From positions 17,056,963 through 17,120,962 of the forward strand of contig NC_057792.1 in assembly GCF_014905175.1 (NCBI RefSeq): a stretch of DNA of 64,000 nucleotides, given 5' to 3'. Made by a program: the position numbers and the translations under genes. Positions 13,602-27,300 of the stretch are shown one piece after another. How positions within the stretch are numbered: the stretch's first letter is position 1; each line of letters opens with the position of its first letter. This DNA comes from Aphidius gifuensis (lineage: Eukaryota; Arthropoda; Insecta; Hymenoptera; Braconidae). Below the pieces are notes generated by a model, which worked only from the letters and a program-made list of their open reading frames with translations, made no database searches and had not been told where the DNA came from.

Positions 13602-13964
13602 ATGCATTCAATAATTATTTGTTTTATAATAATTGAATTATTATCATCATGCAATTCTTACGAAATGTGTCGTGGAAAAAATTTACGAACTGACGCTGTT
13701 TCAGCTGAAAAATTCAGAGAAAAATGTACCTGGTTAGATAATGGGGATTGTGAATTTTTTACTTGTGAAGAAAGTGGATATGTTGGTGAAAGATTTTTTA
13801 CCGGTATGCTGCCGAATAATTGGAATCAAAAAACTCAACAAATTATTGATGGTCCTGATAATTGTTGTATTGGAGCTGAAGATTTATCTGGTTTTTGTCA
13901 TGGAATTTGTAAAAAAAAATTTCAAAAAGTGTATCAGGATAATTTTATAATTAGAAGACAATGA
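13602..13964 (+). CDS. Small secreted eight-cysteine protein, unrecognised
   Basis: A single-exon frame of 120 residues starts at an ATG after a short A-rich leader. Residues 1 to about 18 form a clear signal peptide (MHSIIICFIIIELLSSC). The mature part has eight cysteines, including a CC pair in the motif DNCCIGAEDLSGFCHGIC, and ends in a basic tail (CKKKFQKV, then FIIRRQ). I do not recognise the family. Cysteine richness, small size and secretion fit an effector, antimicrobial or gland protein, but these are only inferences. A likely AATAAA polyadenylation signal lies at about 14006. The TTTCTTTCAG at about 13552-13561 suggests a spliced 5' untranslated region. Coding-like composition and a coherent signal peptide argue that it is real. 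Confidence 0.75.
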   Translation: MHSIIICFIIIELLSSCNSYEMCRGKNLRTDAVSAEKFREKCTWLDNGDCEFFTCEESGYVGERFFTGMLPNNWNQKTQQIIDGPDNCCIGAEDLSGFCHGICKKKFQKVYQDNFIIRRQ

Positions 13965-14067
13965 TAAAAAAAAGAAAAAAAAATAATATATTTTTATTTA
14001 AATGAAATAAATATAAAGATAAAAAAAAAAAAACCATTTATCAATTTCATTAACTCAAACAACTTTC

Positions 14068-14147
14068 AAAAAAAATTTTTCAATTCCATTTTTACGAATT
14101 TTTAAAAATTAAAAAATTCGTAAACATGGAATTAAAAAATTTTTTAA
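14068..14147. repeat. Imperfect inverted repeat (hairpin-forming)
   Basis: The left arm aattccatttttacgaattt (from 14082) pairs with the right arm attcgtaaacatggaatt (ending at 14133) around a very short loop. The pairing extends outward with a few mismatches into A and T tracts. It lies just downstream of the 13602 gene. It could be a small foldback element or a structured 3' RNA. Confidence 0.6.
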
Positions 14148-14487
14148 CAATTTTCGTACAAATTATTTTTATTATTATTATTTTACTTTAATATTTAATT
14201 TTTGAATAAGTACGTACGATTTTCAACTCATTCCCATAGAATATATATATTACGAATCTAATATGATTTTTTAATTCACTAAGATTGAGAGAAAATTTTT
14301 ATTATACTGTTCTTTTACATCACATTGAATAAATTATTTTTTCTTTTACATTCGATAAATTCATTCAATATTTATACATTTATTTATGCTGTTGTGTTTT
14401 TTAATTTAACAAGATGCACATCTTAAAAATCTCGTTCACAATAATTTTTATAATTTTTATAATTTTTATAATTTTAACGGTAACGCT

Positions 14488-14596
14488 ATTGGCACTGAAT
14501 ACGGGGGAATTTACGGGGACATTTATACAAGTTTCGGAAAAATTCACGGTAAACATTTACCGTATTTCCCGTAAATTTCCCCGTATCGGTGCCAAT
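14488..14596. repeat. Nested inverted repeat, foldback or MITE-like
   Basis: The left arm (14488-14520, starting ATTGGCACTGAATACGGGGG) and the right arm (14567-14596, ending CCCCGTATCGGTGCCAAT) are near-perfect reverse complements of about 30 bases. Flanking GTAACG-like and AACGAT-like bases extend the match partially. Inside, 14547-14564 is a second palindrome (ACGGTAAA-CA-TTTACCGT). The block is notably richer in G and C than its surroundings. The open frame across it has no protein-like features. A miniature inverted-repeat element is the simplest reading. Confidence 0.65.
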
Positions 14597-15304
14597 AACG
14601 ATTTCGTAATTTTAATTAGCGTATACGTGAAAATTGCACCGTTCATTTTTACACAATTATACCTAAACATTCATTATAAAATTTATTTATAACTAATTTT
14701 CATTTTTGATATGTCCATCGAGATTAATAAATCAAAAAAAAAAACAATATTATCAACAAATTAACAAAGTTCCATTCGACAAACAATATCCAGAAAAAAA
14801 AAACATCAGTCGTTCATCATTTTGATTATCTTAAAATTCATATTATAAATATTTAATTGCATAATAATTAATTACACAATATTGATATATTAATATTTAA
14901 ATTATCCAAGTCTTTAATTACACTATAAAATTATTTTAAATTCAATAAATAATCACGTAATAAATTTATATTTACAATCGATAAAAAAAAAAAATTCATA
15001 TAATTTAAATTATTTATTAAAAATTATTAATTATTCATTAAAAAAATTTTAAATAACATTTTAATATCATAAAAAAGTCTCTATTATTGGCAGTATTTTT
15101 TTTTTTTTTTACAACAACAATAAAATTGTATATTACAATAGAAAAAAAAAAAAATAATTAGTAAAAAAAAAAAACGTTCGTTTACTACATAGAAATAAAA
15201 AAATTAAATTAATAATTATTTTAAAAAATTATGAAAGAGGACTAGAGACGTGACTCGTCCTCTTGACGATAAAGTTATCTTGGTGATGATGATTTTGGTG
15301 GTGG

Positions 15305-18300
15305 TCATACAGCACTACCAGCATAAAAACCAATTTTACCACAATGTCCACTTGTTTTTTGTCCATTACCTCTTTTTTCACATTCAAGTGTACTAAATGT
15401 ATTTTGTCCAATTTGATTTTTTCTTTTTGGATTTTGTAATGTCATACTTCTTTGATTTGTATTTGTACTTGTACTTGTACTTGGTTCAGAACATCTACCA
15501 CTATGAATTGTACCAAAATTTTGATACATACCATGTGATTGTATTGTTGTTATATTTTGATTTTGATTATTATGTTTAAGTATAATTGGTACTGTTTGTC
15601 CAGCTAAATTATTACAACAATTATAATTTTTATTATCATGTAAATATTCATTATTTGTCATAGGATGTCTTGTATCAGATACAATAATAACATTTGACAT
15701 TAATGTATCATTATTTGAGCATTGTTCTTGCATTCTAGGACTATTACAAAATTCAACATAGCGTGATTCTTGTAATTGTTGTTGTTGATGTAGCTGTTGT
15801 TGTTGTTGTAGCTGTTGTTGATGTAGCTGTTGTTGATGTTGTTGTTGTGAATTTAAAACATGTTCTTTATCCTCAGTATATGTCATAATATTTTGTCGTG
15901 AATCAGATAATATTCGTGAATCCATAAAACCTTCTTTATCAGCAAAACCACTTAATCTCGAATCAACAATACCAGGTTCAATTTTATCAACAAATGTAAA
16001 TTGTGGCTCAACAATTTGTGAATTTGGATATGACGGTAGTATATGTGATAAATCATTTTTATCAACATAACTTATTGATTTTGGATTTGATACACATATA
16101 TCTGGTGCTGTTTTACAAAGTAATGATGTTGTTCCTTCTTCAGTTAATCTTTGTGGACCAAGAATAACATCTTGAATATGAAACAAAAAAACAGCATACA
16201 TTAGCTATTATTCAATTTACAATCACATGTTAATTAAACCAATTAACTTGATTGTAATTTACATGTTAAATTGTACAATTGATTGATCTAAATAAACACT
16301 ACCTTTGGTTGGTTGATCAAACGTTTGTGTTTGTGCTACACCTGGTGATTTTTGATGAGATCTAACAAGATATTCTGATGACAAACCACGTTGTTCACGT
16401 AATTTACGCTCAGCACCTGGTACCATAACACGTACCTAGTAATTAAATGTTTTTTTTTTAATTTCCATACAACATAATTAATTATTTTTGATTGGTTAAT
16501 ATTATTTATTTATACCATATCTTCAACTGTTGGAAAACGTGCCATGTAACCAGATACAGTAAACAATGCTGCAATTTCAGCAAGTATCAATGCAAGTCCC
16601 GATAGCTGTAAACACCAGCCATATTTATATTGTGGCAATGCATTGTCTTCTAAATTTAATGATGATAAAACACCATATCTTTTTGGCGATTCAAATGATG
16701 CATCTGATAGGGCTGAAGCGAGTACAATAAGTCCACCACCAAGTGAAAGACCTTTAAAATTAAAAAAATATTAATTCAATAATTTACTTTTACTCTTATT
16801 TATTTAACTATTTATTTTATATATTTTTTTTTAGCTTTATTGCAACAATGTGTAATAAAATAGCTTAAATATTATGTCGAGTTTAATTACAGTAAGATTG
16901 AAATTTGTCAAATGTAATGGACAATGTCATTAAAGTGCATAATAAACTTGTAATATAAATTTTCATTATGAAGTAACTTTGTTGTGCTAGTAAAATGTCC
17001 TTATAAATTTACATTGAAGTTATTTTTATTTTATTTTACAAGAAATACAATGTCAAAAATAAATAAATTAATTGTTGTTGTTGTTGTTTTTTATCGTTTA
17101 GATTTAACAATGAGGATATGTATACAAATAGAGTTGATATTATTTGAATTTTAAATTTAAATAATTGTATTGAATGTTGGAATATATTTTGAATAAGATA
17201 AAAAGTTGTGATAAACTTTGGCAACATTGGAAGAAAGTTATAGTATCGATAGCGAATTTTATATATATACATGTACTTCCAACAATTTCCTGCTAAGCTC
17301 CCCAATGGGAATTTCGATTTTTTTTTTTTTTATTATACAAACCGATAGTTTTTACAACTTTTTTTTCATATATATCTTTTTATGTTATATTTTTTTTTTT
17401 TTTATTTTCTACACACCAAGTCAGCTGAGAAACATATCCTGAAAGAAACGGTTACATGCATGGTAGAACAAGTCAACCGAGTCTTGATGACACAATTTTT
17501 TTTCTATTTTATTTTTCGATTTTAAAAAAGAGTTATAGCCATTGAACAGTAGATATCTATCGAATAAATATATATATGAAATTCTTATTACAATCTAAAA
17601 ATAATAAAAAAAAAAAACTAAATATTGGTAAAATATTTTTATATTGGAATTTTATACAAGAAAAAATATGACAGGAAATCAGTCATTCTATTTTTTAGAT
17701 AAGAAAAGAAAAAAAAATTGACGACAAAAATTAAACACGTGAGTGAACTTTAAAATATTCAAGTTTTGTGCTTTTATTTTTGTTGAAAAAAAAAAAATTT
17801 CAATGGGTTATTACTTTTAGGTTCTTTCGAATTTTTTTTTTTGGAGAAAAACTACAAGTTTATATATAGAAATGAAAAAAAAGACATAAAAACACAGTAA
17901 AATCAGAATTTAAAAAATCCAATAGATAGTAAAAAAAGTTTTGCATCTTTTCAGTCAGTTTTTTAGATTAAATTTTCGTATGTTGAAACTCATAAACGAC
18001 CAGTTTTACACTGCATTTAGGATTACAGTAATCCAAGTTTTTTATTTATTTTTTTCCATTGTTGATAACTTAATTCTTATCAAATGAAAAATTGCTGAGG
18101 TGGTGGATATAATCAGTGGTACAGTTTTACGAATATTTTTCAATTCATTCTGGATTTTATGATTCGAAAAATTAAGACATCAGCAAGTGTAAAATATGAA
18201 GACTCAACGAGTAATATTAAAAAAAAAAAGAATAAAGAAAATTTATTATAAAATGTTTGAAAAAAGTTTATGTAATAACCTTCTTGAGGGTTTGACAAAA

Positions 18301-21300
18301 TTACAATTGGATAAATGACATTTACTTTATTTTTTTTCGTCTACTTTGGTATTCACTTTACCTTGAAAAAAAATATCTTTAAGTAAAGTATAAGTTTTAT
18401 AGTATACTTTGAAATACCACCCAGACAATATCTTCATTTTTTATTCTTATCAAACTTTAAAATCAATAAAAAAATTAAAAATAATACAAAAGAAAATTCC
18501 TTGATGTAAATTTTTCCTAACGATGACTTTAAAAAAACCAAAAAAGCTATTTCATATTCGAAAAAAAATATTTAAAAATCAATGTAAAGTTTAGAAAAAA
18601 TTTAATAGTATACTATATTTTTATTTGAAGATTTATATGTCTCAAAGTTATATATATTATCTCTTCCATTAAATTTATACGTGTAAATTTTCACAAGAAA
18701 CTATTTAAGTAATATTTTAGCCATAAAAGTTTTACCATCAACATGATAATATACTGTATAATATACACAAACTAATGTACTAAAGCTGTAACACTTATGA
18801 AAAGTCAAAATGTTGAGTGATCTTCTTTCAAAAAACAAGAAAAAATAAAAATTTCCTTTTCAACGCATCTTCAACAAAAAAAAAAAAAAAAAAACTTTTC
18901 AAAACTTTATAAAGGCTTTTTGGTTAACACCTGACAAGTTTTCTACTTTATATTCTTTGTCTTAAACAACTTTCATGTGTTTGTTCCAAAACTATCTGAA
19001 ATCTGATAACTATATATTTCAAAATTTATTATTATTATTTCTTTTAAATAAAATTTGAATGGTTTTATTTTACAAGTAAGTACTAAATATTAATTCCAAG
19101 TTTAAAAGGATCATTATAATTATCATAGTTGAATTTTGCATTCAATCAAGAAGTGTATTTGATCAAAGTTGGATCAAAGTTGACAAACTTCATTAGGTAT
19201 AGTGAAAACAACCACTTCAGAGACATGCTTCATATATATATATTATATACACTCTTGTCTGATCAAACATGAGTAACCAGTGGTCTATACAATACTCTTG
19301 TAAACTCATTTTCGAAACCTTCAACTATATCTATATGTTTATTTTAGCCAGAAATTAGTTATAGACTTTTGGGAATACTTGATCCAACTGCTGTCTAAAT
19401 ATATACATAAATATGTATTGAGTTTTGTATACTATTTCTGAAAATAGGGGCGTTAGTGATAAATTTTCATTGTGTCTGACTAGACGTTGGTTTATGTTAC
19501 TGGGATTAAATAACTTGACCCAGTAGTTACAAATCATACTTGTGTGATGTTGAAGGTTATCATAAACCCTTCTCATCTGTATGTAACACATATTTGTCTA
19601 AAAAAAAATAGAAAAAATAATAATTATTATATTAATTTTTATTTTTTTATTAGTGAGAAATTATTTAATTTTTTAATCTTAAATTCATCACTCGGTTTTT
19701 ATATATTACCAAAAATATTTAATACATAATAAATGAGCTTTTTTTTTAATTTAATAATTTTTTAAAATTTAAATTAATGCTGCAAGTATTTTAAAAATCT
19801 ATTTTGATTTTATGATGACAAAAGTTTTTAGTATCTTCATTTAAAAAACTTGATTCTCCATGAGGTTTATTAATTTTCTTTTTTTTCACTCAACAGAATA
19901 AATGAGATATAATTTTTTAATTTAATATTCTGATTAAGAGATGAATAATTAAACATACTCAAGAATGTTTCTTTTTTTTTTTTTCTTTTCATCATGATGA
20001 CCTCGTTATTATGTAGTGCTTCAGGGTTTTTCTTAGCATCAGCTGACAAGTGCTTTGTATTCTTAATTTTTTTTTTTTCTTTTTCACTTATTTTTTTATT
20101 TCATAAACCAAAAGGGTCAAGTAAATTAGAGCAGTTTTAATTTCTTTATGTCATTTTTTAATGCAATAAATTGTGAATGAATAATTTAGGACTCATTACA
20201 GCATAATTTAATAATCAATTAAATATTGTTTTTAAATTTGAAAGCATTTGTGTATATTGAATAGATGATTGTTAATAAAATAATTTAGCATAAATCATAT
20301 GATTTTCATGGTTTATTGTTATAAAATTGAACAGTGTATTGTTTAGTATTATTGTGTTGTTGTTGTTATAATTAGGCATATCGGGTATTTGCAGTATTGC
20401 ACACTACCGTTTACCAAACGAACCGTGTCTCTTTGAATTCTCTGTACATATATTCTTGCATTATGTTACAATTGCAATGTCCTACAAACAACATGCCTCG
20501 GAAATCATACTGTGAGTACTATATAGCTACAAATTCTCTACATATTTATCGCTATATAGACAGATAGACAATGAATATACATATATTTCATCAAAACAAT
20601 ACTGACATTCTACTATATTTAGACATTTCTCTATTCAATAATCTATTTTTCATATAAAAAAAAATTATTTAATTTTTATAAATTAATAAACTCTTTAAAA
20701 TTTTGATTAAATGAATTTCTTTTCTTTTTTTAGATAAAAATCTTTTATCAAAATATTTGTAAAGAAATGAAAAATTCGTTGAAAAGTTTTTTTTTTTTTT
20801 TAAAAAAAACAAGGTCAAAATAAAAGTTAAAAAAATGATGAATGTAGTTCGGAGTTTGGGCCTGCGGCATGTCAAGAAATCATGATTTAGAATCAAAAAA
20901 ATAAAATAAAATAAAAAAAATAAAAACTAAAGCTAGCTTTAAAAATAAACTGTGTTTTAAAAACTATGAGGTTGAAAATACTGGAGATATATATACCAAG
21001 GGTATTGTCTAAATTTTTAAATAAATTGATGATAAATTTATATATGAGAAAAATAAAAAGAAAATAAAACTAAGAAAATTACACTTGTGTAATGAACAAT
21101 AGAATGAAAAATAACCAAGGATATTTGACTTTAGATATAAAATATGATTGCTGTCGCTAAAGGCATCATGATGCGATTTAATAAAGCGAGAAAATTCGTG
21201 TAAGAGTGAAGGAAAATATAAAGAAAAATGAAAAATAAAAGAGGGAAAAAACAAAGACAAAGAGCATCGATCAGTTGAGACTAGGAAAAAAATTCTGCTT

Positions 21301-24300
21301 AGCATAGAAAAGTCGTTTTACATGGAATACTTGGGGTTTTCATGGCGTCGAAATACCTCTAATGTTTTTTATTTTTCTTTTTGTTTTTTATATAGCATAT
21401 ATTTTTTTTTTACTTGCAACTTTAACGACCATTTTTTCCAGTATAACTGTGCTCTTCTGTACACTGAGGTCTCAAATTTTTCGAGCTTTTTGACTCGTGT
21501 AATTTCAAATGATACCATCAAATAGCTAGATTTTTTTCTATTTTTATTTTTTGTCATTTCAAATACATGTTATTCTTTTCTTGCGTTTACCAAGAATCTT
21601 TTTCTCGTTCTATTTATTTTATTGAAGAAAAAAAATACGACTCACATGATAATTTTCATGCTAGATTTGAAAAATCTCATAGGAACATTTGGCTATTATT
21701 AAAATCTGACTTGAAAATTAAATTCTTTTTTAACTCGATATTTTTTAATTTAAATTTTTTCTTTTTACGAATAAGGAGATTAAAAAATTTTAACCTATTG
21801 AGATTTTTCATAATGAAATTCTTGAATTCTTTTTTTAATTTTTTTAATCACTTTTTTTTATTCATTTATTTATTATAGGGATTTGAAAAATAAAACTCAA
21901 TGGTTTTTCTATGTATTTGAATATTAATCTCACAAATACAATGTGGAATAAAGATTTTCTTTATTTTTTTTCAAAAGAATTTATTTGAATTTAAGCTTGA
22001 TTAAATATTGGAAAAAGAGAATAATTAAATTTGAAATAAAAAAAGGAATTATACACTTTAGTTGTATATTACGAATAAATTGGAATAATAGTGTTTTTTT
22101 TTTTTTTTACATACTTATGTAATGGAAAAAAAATATTGAATGTTCGTAGGAAAAATTAAATTGCTCGTATATAATTGACTGAGGCTATAAGCAGCTGCAA
22201 TTTAAAAAAAAAAATATAAAAAACAAAAAAAAACTTTATTGATTAATTGAAGAAAAAATTTTAAAAAATAAATTTACTCTACACGCATACTTGAAATCGG
22301 TATGTAGGTTTCTTGTAAAATCGTAGATAAAATAAAACCAATGAAAAAATAAAAAACTACGAAAATAAAAAAGCGAAAAAAAATTTTTTTTGTTGCACGA
22401 AAGACCGCGGGTAGAATATTCGCTTGATTCGACAACGTTAAAAGAAATAAAAAGTAAAAAAAAAAAATGGTTTTCAACAAAGAGCAGTAAGTGCACATGC
22501 GAAACGAAAACGGAGGTCGTTCATAGTCGAGGGCATGAAATTGTTAAAAGAAATGCGCAGCCAAGTAAAAAAGAGATCCGACATTTCTTTACTACTGTCC
22601 ATTGAATCGATAAAATAACAGTTATAAAAAGAAATAATAAAAATTACACAAATATATAAAAGAAAATATATAAAACCCAAAAAGAAATTCTTGTAAAAAA
22701 AAAAAAAAAATGAGTAAAAAAAGTAAAATAATTTACAAACATTTTTACCATTATTATCGCAATAAATCAGAATAATTTCTCTCATTGTTAAAAAAAATAT
22801 AGTTGATTTAAAAATACTGGATCATTAACATCACCATTGCAATAAAATTACAACATTTATTTTTATAATCTAAAATTATCAGATGATTTTTCTTTCGGAA
22901 AAAACAAACAGCAAAATTGTAGAGAAAAAATTGTATTAATAAAATAAAATAGCAAATAAAGCATCATAAAATTTTGATAGATATTTTTTTACTTTATTTT
23001 TCAAGTCATTAGAACCAACTGTTTAAATATTTTTTTAATAATAAACATCTACAGAGACAATTTAATGTTCCTTTTACAATTTTCTTCCGTTTTTAGTTAT
23101 AATGCTTTTCCTCCTCATTAAGCTTACTTCCTAAATTTAAAAAATTTATCTACATAGTCGTAAATAAATAACAATAATATACTCTACTAAATTTACCATA
23201 AAATTTTGAATAATAAAACTAAAAAAAATAGTTATAATATATTTTATAACTTTTTTTTCTATTTTAATAATTTTAGATAATTAAATAATACATATAAATA
23301 AAATATTTTGAATAATTTATTTCAAAGTTTATATATAAAATGAGTACTTAAATTGAGTGTCAAAATGTCCAACTGGTTTTAGACCGGGTGTGGTTGTCAC
23401 GAGACACGAGTTAGTCAACGTGGTGATAGGAATGAACTATAATTCAAGTTGTACCATGGGGTGGATAGTACTAGTCGTTCTATAATTTCTCTTGTCGACT
23501 GACTAAGCATTTCCTATCGGGTTATAGTAGTACTTGGCACATACACTACCATATATATTTTATATATATATACCAATAAATATACCACGAACATTTGCAA
23601 AAGCACATGAAAAGTTTTGGTGAACTTATGTTCACGATATCATCATTTAACTTTTTTTTCAATTTTTTTTTTTTACATTTGGTATATCTGTTAATCTTCA
23701 AAGTATTATTCTATTCTCAATTGAACTATTTTATTTTTTAAATATATATTTTAAGATAATACAGGTGTAAATTATTTTATTGAAATTTTGTTTAATAAAA
23801 TACATTAATTTTAAAATTGTCAATTATATAAACTGGATATTTTTCAACACTGTTTGTGTTTATTGAATAATTGCAAATGTGAATTTTTTTTTCAAAATAT
23901 TTAATTAAAATTTACAATAAATCATTCGGTAAATATCATGGGAAAATTCAGTTTATTTATGTTATTGAATCTGCGAGGTTTTGGTAGTTTTTTAAATTTT
24001 TTTTCGGTAATTTAGTTGATGTTATATATAACGACAGCTTTTTGTGACTGTTGGTTGAACAATGATGTAGAAGGAAAAAATAGATATATATTAATATACC
24101 AAGTGTATACGTGAGCAGAAAACAGTCCAAGAAAATATAATGTTTACTTTTTATATTTATTTCTTATCTCGAAATTTGTCTCAATCATTTATCTTTTTTT
24201 TTTTTCAATATATAACAAATATTTTTCATGTTGTGTTTGTTATTTATAAAAAATTTTAAACTCACCACCAAGTAGATATAGTCCACATGCAATTATTGTT

Positions 24301-27300
24301 TTGTGGTCACCATAACAATGACCAATCATTGCAAAAAATGTTCCAAGTGATATTAAAACAACAGCTGCTATTTGAAATGGTGCTGATATTCTGCAAAAAT
24401 AATAATAAAAAAAAACAAATATTAAATTTCAATTTATTAATAATATTTAAAAAAAAAAAAAAACAGAAATGTTATTAAATTTTTAAAAGCTAAAATTATA
24501 TTTTTAATAAAAATTCTCCAACGAAAACGAATTGTTAGATATTTTTTAAATTTGCCAGGCAATTAGAGACAGGCTTCAACTATTTTCAAAAAAATTTTCA
24601 TCGAAATCATATAATATCACAACTAGATAAACACAAATATGAATTTATAATTTGCCAAAAATTGTAGCAAGTTTATCTGCAACATTTATACAACAATAAT
24701 AAACCTCAAAACTATAATTCAACATTTGATTAAATGCAAAATATTTAAAGTAAAGTTTTTGAATATTATTATAACAAAATAACAGAGAAAATAATTTATT
24801 GTTTAAATATGCCAACACACGATAACAATGGTATTTTATTTTTTCAACAAGTTGAAATAATAAATTGACAATGAAAATTGTAACACATTGTATATTTGGT
24901 TTTAATAATAATAATAATTGATTTAAAATCACACACATGTTTTGGGGAATAATAATAATTATTTAAATAATAATTCAAAAGTGAATTCATAGTTAGTTTG
25001 AATATGTTTGTCTCGGTGTTTGTCTCCCCAGTGAGCTGTTTGTTACTTTAACAACAGACGTAACCAGGACAATCATTAATAACACGATGAAGCTTGGAAA
25101 ACCCACTATATTGTCACTGTAAATAACAATAAAACTCAATTAATGTTGTTGCTATGTTACGCTTCTTTTTTTTGGCAAATATCCAGCTTTATTTATTTTT
25201 CTTTTACGTATTCATCTCAGTATTTTCTCTACTATTTTTTTCTAATTGTTATTTTTAAAATAGAATTATAATGTTTATACTTATTTATTATAAATTTATT
25301 AATAATTATTAGTTTACTTTATTAATATTTTAAATCCTTATTTATCATTTGAATGTTTTCTTTTAATAAAAATATTTCGACTTGAAAACTATACGTTGAA
25401 AAAAAATGCAGTATATTTTTATTATTTGTTTTTTTTTTTTATTTTTTTTATTAAAGTATATTGTAAAATACAAAAGTTTATTTTTCATTGTAAATATAAA
25501 ACTTCTTATTTACGTTGATACTGTAGAAATTTTATTATTTTTCTTGTTATTTTTTTTTCTAAAAGAAACATTGGGATTTTCGAATTACGGAGATTTATTT
25601 TTAGAAAATGAAAAATAATTAATTGTAGTTCATTGAGATTGATTTATCAATGTAATAAATATATTTTTTATTAACTTGATGATTAAATTTTTTGTCGGAT
25701 AAATGAGATATAAAAGTTTAATGATTTTGCTTATTATTATATAGAATTGCTGATCGATTTACTTGTATGAAGATTGATTGATAACTTGGCAAAGAAAATA
25801 CAATTTTTTATATTTTATTTTTCAAGAAAACCAATTGAACTTGGATGTATCTTGATATTATTGTGAAATTAGATTTTCTTTTTCATAGATACACTCCATC
25901 ATACTATGATCAATAAAGTTTTATGTCTAGTACAATAAAATTCAATTTTTATATCATCACTCTTCGATATCTATCATTTAAAAAAGCCAAAAAATAAAAA
26001 ACCGCAATTTATTTTGTAAAAAAATAAATAAATAAATAAATATGAAAAATAAATTTATATAAATATTAAAATTAAACAAAATTTTTCTATTTAAATAGAG
26101 TTAATAAATATAAAGTTTTATTAAAACTTTTTAAAACTTCAAACTCGAAAAAAACTTGAAACTTTTGAATGACATTTTCATATTTTTTTAAGTTAATTGT
26201 TAAAAGTCATAGAAGAAAATTGAATTGAGATGAAAAGCATGAACTTGTCATGTACCAGACACCAAGTACACCAACATATTCGAACAATGACATTTCTCCA
26301 ACACAATTTTATCAAACTGTCTTGATTTTCATCCAACATTAGCTCTGAAAATTAATTCACTACCACAAACTTGATTTTCATTATTTTCATCTATCTAACT
26401 ACATACCAACAAAAATAAATTAATCAAATAAAATTAGCACACACCAAAAAAAAAAAAAATAAGAAAGTTAATTTAAAAAATAAATGAAATATTAAATCTA
26501 GTAGATATAATGAAAACTGATTTTTCGATTGGAGAAATTTAACAAACTTTATTTAAATAAAATTTTCAAGTGAAGAAAATGAAGAAAAAAAATAATGTGA
26601 TGAAAAGTATAAAAAAAAAAAAATGATTATAACAAAGGGTATACTTGGAATTGCTAATTTCCGAGTAAATGTTAGATGAATCTCGTTTCTTATTCGTGTT
26701 GTTGCTGGTCATGGCTACAGGCACGTTTTACAATTTGCATTAAACGAAATGCCAAGAAGACAGGAAACAAAAAAAAAAAAGCTCTAAAAAATAAAAAATA
26801 AAATTTTCAATAGTAAACAAAGTTTTTTTAATTTTTTATTTCTACCCTTATTTTTTTAGATGTTTTTTTTTGCAAAAAAAAAAAAAGAGAAAGAAATTGA
26901 AGTTGGTATATAAATTTATAAATGATAAATAAATTAAATTAACGTTTAAAATTTTATTATTATACTTGAGGAATTTGGTATGCTTGATTAAATATATATT
27001 TTCCATGAGACCTGTGATCGTGGAAGATATCCAGTTGATAGCTTCAATATTAAGTCGTGAAAAAACCACAAATATTCCATGGTTATCTGATGAAAAGGGG
27101 ATGTTAAATTTTAACCCTATATTTTTTACTTTTTCTAATCCGTTTTATGCCACATGGCAAAACTATTAATTTTGGTTTACCAAACTGCTTTCGTATCACG
27201 AATAATTAAATTTTACTGTAATTTAATTAAAAAAGCTTTGATATCGAGGTCATTTTTTAATTTAATTTTTTTTTATTTTGAATCTACTATCACAAATTTT

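Noticed and set aside
14414..14692. 92-codon plus-strand frame with a hydrophobic start
   Set aside because: It reads a TTATAATTTT tandem repeat and then straight through the nested inverted repeat; better explained by the repeats than by coding.
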